From: Streptomyces fumigatiscleroticus
GTDB taxonomy: Bacteria; Actinomycetota; Actinomycetes; Streptomycetales; Streptomycetaceae
Length of the DNA stretch: 64,000 nucleotides
NCBI RefSeq assembly: GCF_014647975.1
Contig: NZ_BMQF01000011.1
Span: 1 to 64,000 of the forward strand
Direction: 5' to 3'
In this document: piece by piece, positions 60,162 through 64,000 of the stretch
How the letters are laid out: the number at the start of each line of letters is the position of its first letter
Numbering within the stretch: position 1 is the stretch's first letter
The notes under the pieces: generated by a model
What the model saw: the letters and a program-made list of their open reading frames with translations, nothing else
The model's database searches: none
Told to the model about the DNA's origin: nothing
Translations under genes and position numbers: made by a program

Positions 60162-61415
60162 TCAGGCGTCCTGCGCCGCCTCCGCCGCGATGTCCGTGCG
60201 GTGCTGGGCGCCGTCGAGACGGATCCGGGAGACCGCCCGGTAGGCACGGTCGCGGGCCTGGGTGAGGTCCTTGCCGGTGGCCGTGACGGACAGGACGCGA
60301 CCGCCCGCGCTGACGACGGCGTCGCCCTCGCGCCGGGTGCCCGCGTGCAGGACGTAGGCGTGCGGGGCGTCCTGGGCCGCCACCTCGTCCAGGCCGGTGA
60401 TCGGGTCGCCGGTGCGCGGGGTGCCGGGGTAGTTGTGCGAGGCCACCACGACGGTGACCGCCGACTCCTCGCTCCAGCGCAGCGGCTCCAGGTCCGCGAG
60501 ATGACCGGCGGCGGCCGCCATGAGGACACCGGCGAGCGGGGTGCGCAGACGGGCCAGGACGACCTGGGTCTCGGGGTCGCCGAACCGCGCGTTGAACTCG
60601 ATCACCCGGACCCCGCGGCTGGTGATCGCCAGCCCCGCGTACAGCAGACCGGAGAACGGGGTGCCCCGGCGGCGCAGCTCGTCGACGGTCGGCTGGAGGA
60701 CCGTCTCCAGCACCTCGTCGACCAGCTTCGGGTCGGCCCAGGGCAGCGGGGAGTACGCGCCCATGCCGCCGGTGTTCGGTCCCTCGTCGCCGTCGAGCGC
60801 GCGCTTGAAGTCCTGGGCGGGCTGGAGCGGGAGGACCGTGTCGCCGTCGGTGATGGCGAAGAGGGAGACCTCGGGGCCGTCGAGGTACTCCTCGACGACC
60901 ACGCGCTCGCAGGAGTTGGCGTGCGCCCGGGCCGCCTCGATGTCCTCGGTGACGACGACGCCCTTGCCGGCCGCCAGCCCGTCGTCCTTGACGACGTACG
61001 GGGCGCCGAAGGCGTCGAGGGCCGCGTCGACCTCGTCGGGGGTCGTGCAGACGTAGGAGCGGGCCGTGGGTACCCCGGCCGCCGCCATGACGTCCTTGGC
61101 GAAGGCCTTGGAGCCCTCGAGCCGCGCGGCCTGCGCGGAGGGGCCGAAGACCGCGATGTCCTTCTCGCGCACGGCGTCGGCGACACCCGCCACCAGCGGC
61201 GCCTCCGGGCCGACGACCACCAGGTCGACGCCCAGCTCCGTGGCCAGGGCGGACACCGCCCCGCCGTCGAGGGCGTCGACCGGGTGCAGCTCGGCGACCT
61301 CGCCGATGCCGGCGTTGCCGGGGGCGCAGTACAGCGCGGTGACGTCGGGGTCGAGGGACAGGGAGCGGCACAGGGCGTGTTCGCGGGCGCCGCTGCCGAT
61401 GACGAGGACCTTCAC
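60162..61415 (-). CDS. purD: Phosphoribosylamine-glycine ligase (GAR synthetase)
   Basis: The 417-residue ATP-grasp enzyme joins phosphoribosylamine and glycine. The N-terminal motif KVLVIGSGAREHALCRSL, the PGNAGI block, the ATP-grasp stretch VVKDDGLAAGKGVVV and the signature RFGDPETQVVL are intact. It is a single-domain enzyme of normal length. ATG 61415 begins directly at the conserved N-terminus. It is separated from purC by the sarA-like and DMFase-like genes. Confidence 0.97.
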   Translation of the reverse strand: MKVLVIGSGAREHALCRSLSLDPDVTALYCAPGNAGIGEVAELHPVDALDGGAVSALATELGVDLVVVGPEAPLVAGVADAVREKDIAVFGPSAQAARLEGSKAFAKDVMAAAGVPTARSYVCTTPDEVDAALDAFGAPYVVKDDGLAAGKGVVVTEDIEAARAHANSCERVVVEEYLDGPEVSLFAITDGDTVLPLQPAQDFKRALDGDEGPNTGGMGAYSPLPWADPKLVDEVLETVLQPTVDELRRRGTPFSGLLYAGLAITSRGVRVIEFNARFGDPETQVVLARLRTPLAGVLMAAAAGHLADLEPLRWSEESAVTVVVASHNYPGTPRTGDPITGLDEVAAQDAPHAYVLHAGTRREGDAVVSAGGRVLSVTATGKDLTQARDRAYRAVSRIRLDGAQHRTDIAAEAAQDA

Positions 61416-61551
61416 GGGGGTCAGCCTAGCCGGATGCGGGCGGGGCGGTTTGTGCGGGCTTCCGAAGGAGTGAGGGGGGTGCGTTCGTGGGTTCCTCCGA
61501 TTGCTCCGGGAGGATGCCGCTCACCGTCCTCGCCGGCCGTCAGCGTCTCCG

Positions 61552-63987
61552 CTAGTCGTTGGAGATCTCCTCCACCACCGTCGCCCCCAGTTCCCGGACG
61601 AGCAGTTCCTGGCCGGACAGGGCCGACTCGTCGAGATCCGGGTCGTCGTCCTCGGGGATGTCGTCCTCGGGTGAGATCGGGGGCGGCTCCGGGGCGGCGG
61701 GCCGGGACACCGGAGCGGCGACCGCGGCCGGTGCCGCGCCGGGCGGCGCGGGGGCCGGAGCGGCCGGCTGGGACGACGCCGGGCGCGGCGGGGAGGGCGC
61801 GGCCCCACCGCCGCCGTACCCGCCGCCGGTGAAGCCGGAGGAGCCGGAAGAGCCGTAGGAACCGGAGGAGCCGTAGGAACCGGAGGAGCCGGAGGAGCCG
61901 GTGGGCGGCTGGGGTGCCGAGCCGCCGCTGTCGACGGTCGCCTCGACCTTCCACTGCACGTTGAACTGCTCGGCCAGGGCCTGGCGCAGCACCTCCTCGC
62001 TGCCGCTGCTCAGGAAGTTGTCGCGAGCGCCGGCGTTGACGAAGCCGAGTTGCAGGGTCGTGCCGTCGAAGCCGGTGACCTGGGCGTTCTGGCTGAGCAG
62101 GATCCAGGTGAAGCGGCGGCGGTTCTTGACCGCCTCCAGGATGTCCGGCCAGAGCGTACGCGGGTCCAGACCGCCGCCGACCGGCGCGGACGGCATCGGG
62201 GACGCGGAGGCGGGCTGCGGCGCGGAGGCCGGTGCGCCCGTCCGGGCCCGGGGCTGTCCGCCGCCCGCGGGTGCCGCCGTGGGCCAGCCGCCGGGCCGCC
62301 GTCCGCCACCGGCCGGGGCCGCGGTGGGCCAGGCGCCGGGCGCCGGTGCCGCGGCGGCCGGGGAGGCGGGCGCGGGCGAGCTTGGCGTCTGGGCGGACCG
62401 AGGCGGCTGGGCGGACCGAGGCGGCGGAGCGGATTGGGACGGCTGGGCGGATTGGGACGGCTGGGCGGGCTGGGGCCGGGTGTCACCGGATGGCTCAGGC
62501 CCTGGGCCTGCGGCCGCTCCGGTGCCGGCGGGTGCGCCCGCGCCCATGCCTTCGGACGCGCCCTGGCCCGCGGCGGCCGCGGGGCTCACCGCGCCACCGG
62601 GGACTCCGCCACCGGGGACTCCGCCACCGGGGACTCCGGCTCCGGGGACCGCGGGGCCCGGCGACGGCACCGCGGGGCCCACGGACCCCGCAGGCGCACC
62701 GGTGCCCGACGCCCGGACGGCCGCCCGGGCCGCGGCCGGGCCGCCGCCCGGCTGTACCGGGGCCCCGCCGTGCGCGTCGGGCCCGGGCACGTACCCCATC
62801 GCGGGCGCGCCCGCGCCCGTGGCGAAGCTCACGCCCCGCTCGATGCGGTCCAGGCGGGCCATCACCGAGCGCTCGTCGCCGTACGCGGCGGGCAGCAGCA
62901 CGCGCGCGCAGATCAGCTCCAGCTGGAGCCGGGGCGAGGTGGCGCCCCGCATCTCGGTGAGGCCCTCGTTGACCAGGTCGGCGGCGCGGCTGAGCTCGGC
63001 GGCGCCGAAGACCCCGGCCTGGGCCTGCATCCGCTCCAGCACGTCCGCCGGGGCGTCGATGAGCCCCTTGTCCGCCGCGTCCGGCACGGCGGCCAGGATG
63101 ACCAGGTCCCGCAGCCGCTCCAGCAGGTCGGCGACGAAGCGCCGCGGGTCGTTGCCGCCCTCGATGACGCGGTCCACGACCTCGAAGGCCGCGGCCCCGT
63201 CGCCGGTGGCGAACGCCTCGACGACCGAGTCGAGCAGCGAGCCGTCCGTGTAGCCGAGCAGGGCGGTGGCCATGGCATACGTCACACCGTCGGCACCGGC
63301 GCCCGCGAGCAGCTGGTCCATGACGGACATGGAGTCACGTACGGAGCCCGCGCCCGCCCGCACGACCAGCGGCAGCACGCCGTCCTCGACGGGGATGCCC
63401 TCCTTGCCGCACACCTCCGCGAGGTAGTCCCGCAGGGTGCCCGGCGGGACCAGCCGGAACGGGTAGTGGTGGGTCCGGGACCGGATGGTGCCGATGACCT
63501 TCTCGGGCTCGGTGGTGGCGAAGATGAACTTGAGGTGCTCGGGCGGCTCCTCGACGACCTTGAGCAGCGCGTTGAAGCCGGCCGACGTGACCATGTGGGC
63601 CTCGTCGATGATGTAGATCTTGTACCGGCTGCGGGCGGGCCCGAAGAAGGCCTTCTCCCGCAGGTCACGGGCGTCGTCCACGCCGCCGTGCGAAGCGGCG
63701 TCGATCTCGATGACGTCGATCGACCCCGGTCCGTTGCGGGCCAGGTCGCGGCAGGAGTCGCACACGCCGCACGGGGTGGGCGTCGGTCCCTGCTCGCAGT
63801 TCAGGCACCGCGCCAGGATCCGCGCGCTGGTCGTCTTGCCGCATCCGCGCGGACCGCTGAACAGGTACGCGTGATTGACCCGGTTGTTCCGCAGCGCCTG
63901 CTGCAACGGGTCGGTGACATGCTCCTGCCCGATGACCTCGGCGAAGGACTCGGGGCGGTAGCGGCGGTACAGCGCGAGAGACGACAC
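61552..63987 (-). CDS. dnaX: DNA polymerase III gamma/tau subunit
   Basis: The 811-residue clamp-loader ATPase has Walker A GPRGCGKTT (about 45-53), a four-cysteine zinc module (CLNCEQGPTPTPCGVCDSC), DEAH-type Walker B (IIDEAHMV) and the SRC-like IRSRTHHYPF sensor. After about residue 390 comes a long Pro/Ala/Gly/Ser-rich linker with repeated GGGVP and GSSGSYGSSG units, then a C-terminal tau domain (about 610-700). GTG 63987 lies 13 bases from the window edge with no ribosome-binding site visible. No slippery frameshift site for a separate gamma form is evident. Confidence 0.95.
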   Translation of the reverse strand: MSSLALYRRYRPESFAEVIGQEHVTDPLQQALRNNRVNHAYLFSGPRGCGKTTSARILARCLNCEQGPTPTPCGVCDSCRDLARNGPGSIDVIEIDAASHGGVDDARDLREKAFFGPARSRYKIYIIDEAHMVTSAGFNALLKVVEEPPEHLKFIFATTEPEKVIGTIRSRTHHYPFRLVPPGTLRDYLAEVCGKEGIPVEDGVLPLVVRAGAGSVRDSMSVMDQLLAGAGADGVTYAMATALLGYTDGSLLDSVVEAFATGDGAAAFEVVDRVIEGGNDPRRFVADLLERLRDLVILAAVPDAADKGLIDAPADVLERMQAQAGVFGAAELSRAADLVNEGLTEMRGATSPRLQLELICARVLLPAAYGDERSVMARLDRIERGVSFATGAGAPAMGYVPGPDAHGGAPVQPGGGPAAARAAVRASGTGAPAGSVGPAVPSPGPAVPGAGVPGGGVPGGGVPGGAVSPAAAAGQGASEGMGAGAPAGTGAAAGPGPEPSGDTRPQPAQPSQSAQPSQSAPPPRSAQPPRSAQTPSSPAPASPAAAAPAPGAWPTAAPAGGGRRPGGWPTAAPAGGGQPRARTGAPASAPQPASASPMPSAPVGGGLDPRTLWPDILEAVKNRRRFTWILLSQNAQVTGFDGTTLQLGFVNAGARDNFLSSGSEEVLRQALAEQFNVQWKVEATVDSGGSAPQPPTGSSGSSGSYGSSGSYGSSGSSGFTGGGYGGGGAAPSPPRPASSQPAAPAPAPPGAAPAAVAAPVSRPAAPEPPPISPEDDIPEDDDPDLDESALSGQELLVRELGATVVEEISND

Positions 63988-64000
63988 GCTTACGAGGTTA

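Noticed and set aside
62590..62650. Possible CRISPR-like or intergenic repeat inside dnaX
   Set aside because: The repeated GGGVP-coding 15-mers are part of the in-frame dnaX linker, with no spacers.
61552..63987. Programmed frameshift making a short gamma form of DnaX
   Set aside because: No A-rich slippery heptamer followed by a stem and early stop was seen.

Overview
The window is a very GC-rich chromosomal core segment of a Streptomyces. The evidence is the recognisable developmental regulator BldC, an Lsr2-type nucleoid protein, a Streptomyces-type valine dehydrogenase, many GTG starts, and long shadow ORFs on both strands. I recognise the gene order (MarR/MFS, PP2C phosphatase, NDH-2, DEAD helicase, hrpA, bldC, vdh, purM/F/L/Q/S, lsrL, purC, purD, dnaX) as one conserved in the genus. 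No prophage, CRISPR array, insertion sequence or biosynthetic gene cluster is visible.

Layout. Positions 1-490 are the promoters and leader of an rRNA operon that runs off the left edge. Then follow a divergent MarR/MFS pair, a PAS-PP2C-HATPase phosphatase, a type II NADH dehydrogenase with a divergent TetR regulator, a long ECF sigma factor with a zinc finger, membrane segment(s) and a C-terminal NPCBM domain, and an asparagine-synthetase-like protein. Next come an NsdA/sporulation-type regulator, an eroded L-2-hydroxyglutarate oxidase, trmB, a PrsW-like protease, an aldo/keto reductase, and an M23 endopeptidase preceded by a c-di-AMP (ydaO) riboswitch. From 19.5 to 25 kb lie initiator tRNA-Met, an alginate-lyase-like lipoprotein, a reverse-order RibD-like protein, three pseudogene remnants around an intact GAF-ANTAR gene, and tRNA-Lys. 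From 25 to 36.5 kb are an amino-acid permease, a DEAD-box helicase with an RG/RD-rich tail, a lipoprotein, a zincin, a metallophosphoesterase, tRNA-Glu/Asp/Phe, hrpA and a second identical tRNA-Asp. From 37 to 41 kb are bldC, a hypothetical gene, vdh and a DUF3073 gene.

From 41 to 61.4 kb the de novo purine genes occur in four blocks: purF-purM, purS-purQ-purL, purC and purD, all on the minus strand. Between them sit lipoproteins, membrane proteins, lsrL and an ABC-transporter/two-component operon bracketed by two identical tRNA-Gly(GCC) genes. The window ends with a SarA-like membrane protein and dnaX.

How the genes work together. Information processing is heavily represented: an rRNA leader, nine tRNA genes, trmB, two RNA helicases, dnaX, lsrL. 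Purine synthesis steps purF, D, S/Q/L, M and C are all present. Development and envelope control are represented by bldC, the SarA-like protein, the sporulation-type regulator, the riboswitch-controlled cell-wall hydrolase and the membrane-linked sigma factor. Points worth a second look are the sigma-NPCBM fusion, the riboswitch, the tRNA-bracketed modules, the hairpin against the lsrL ribosome-binding site, and several decaying genes.
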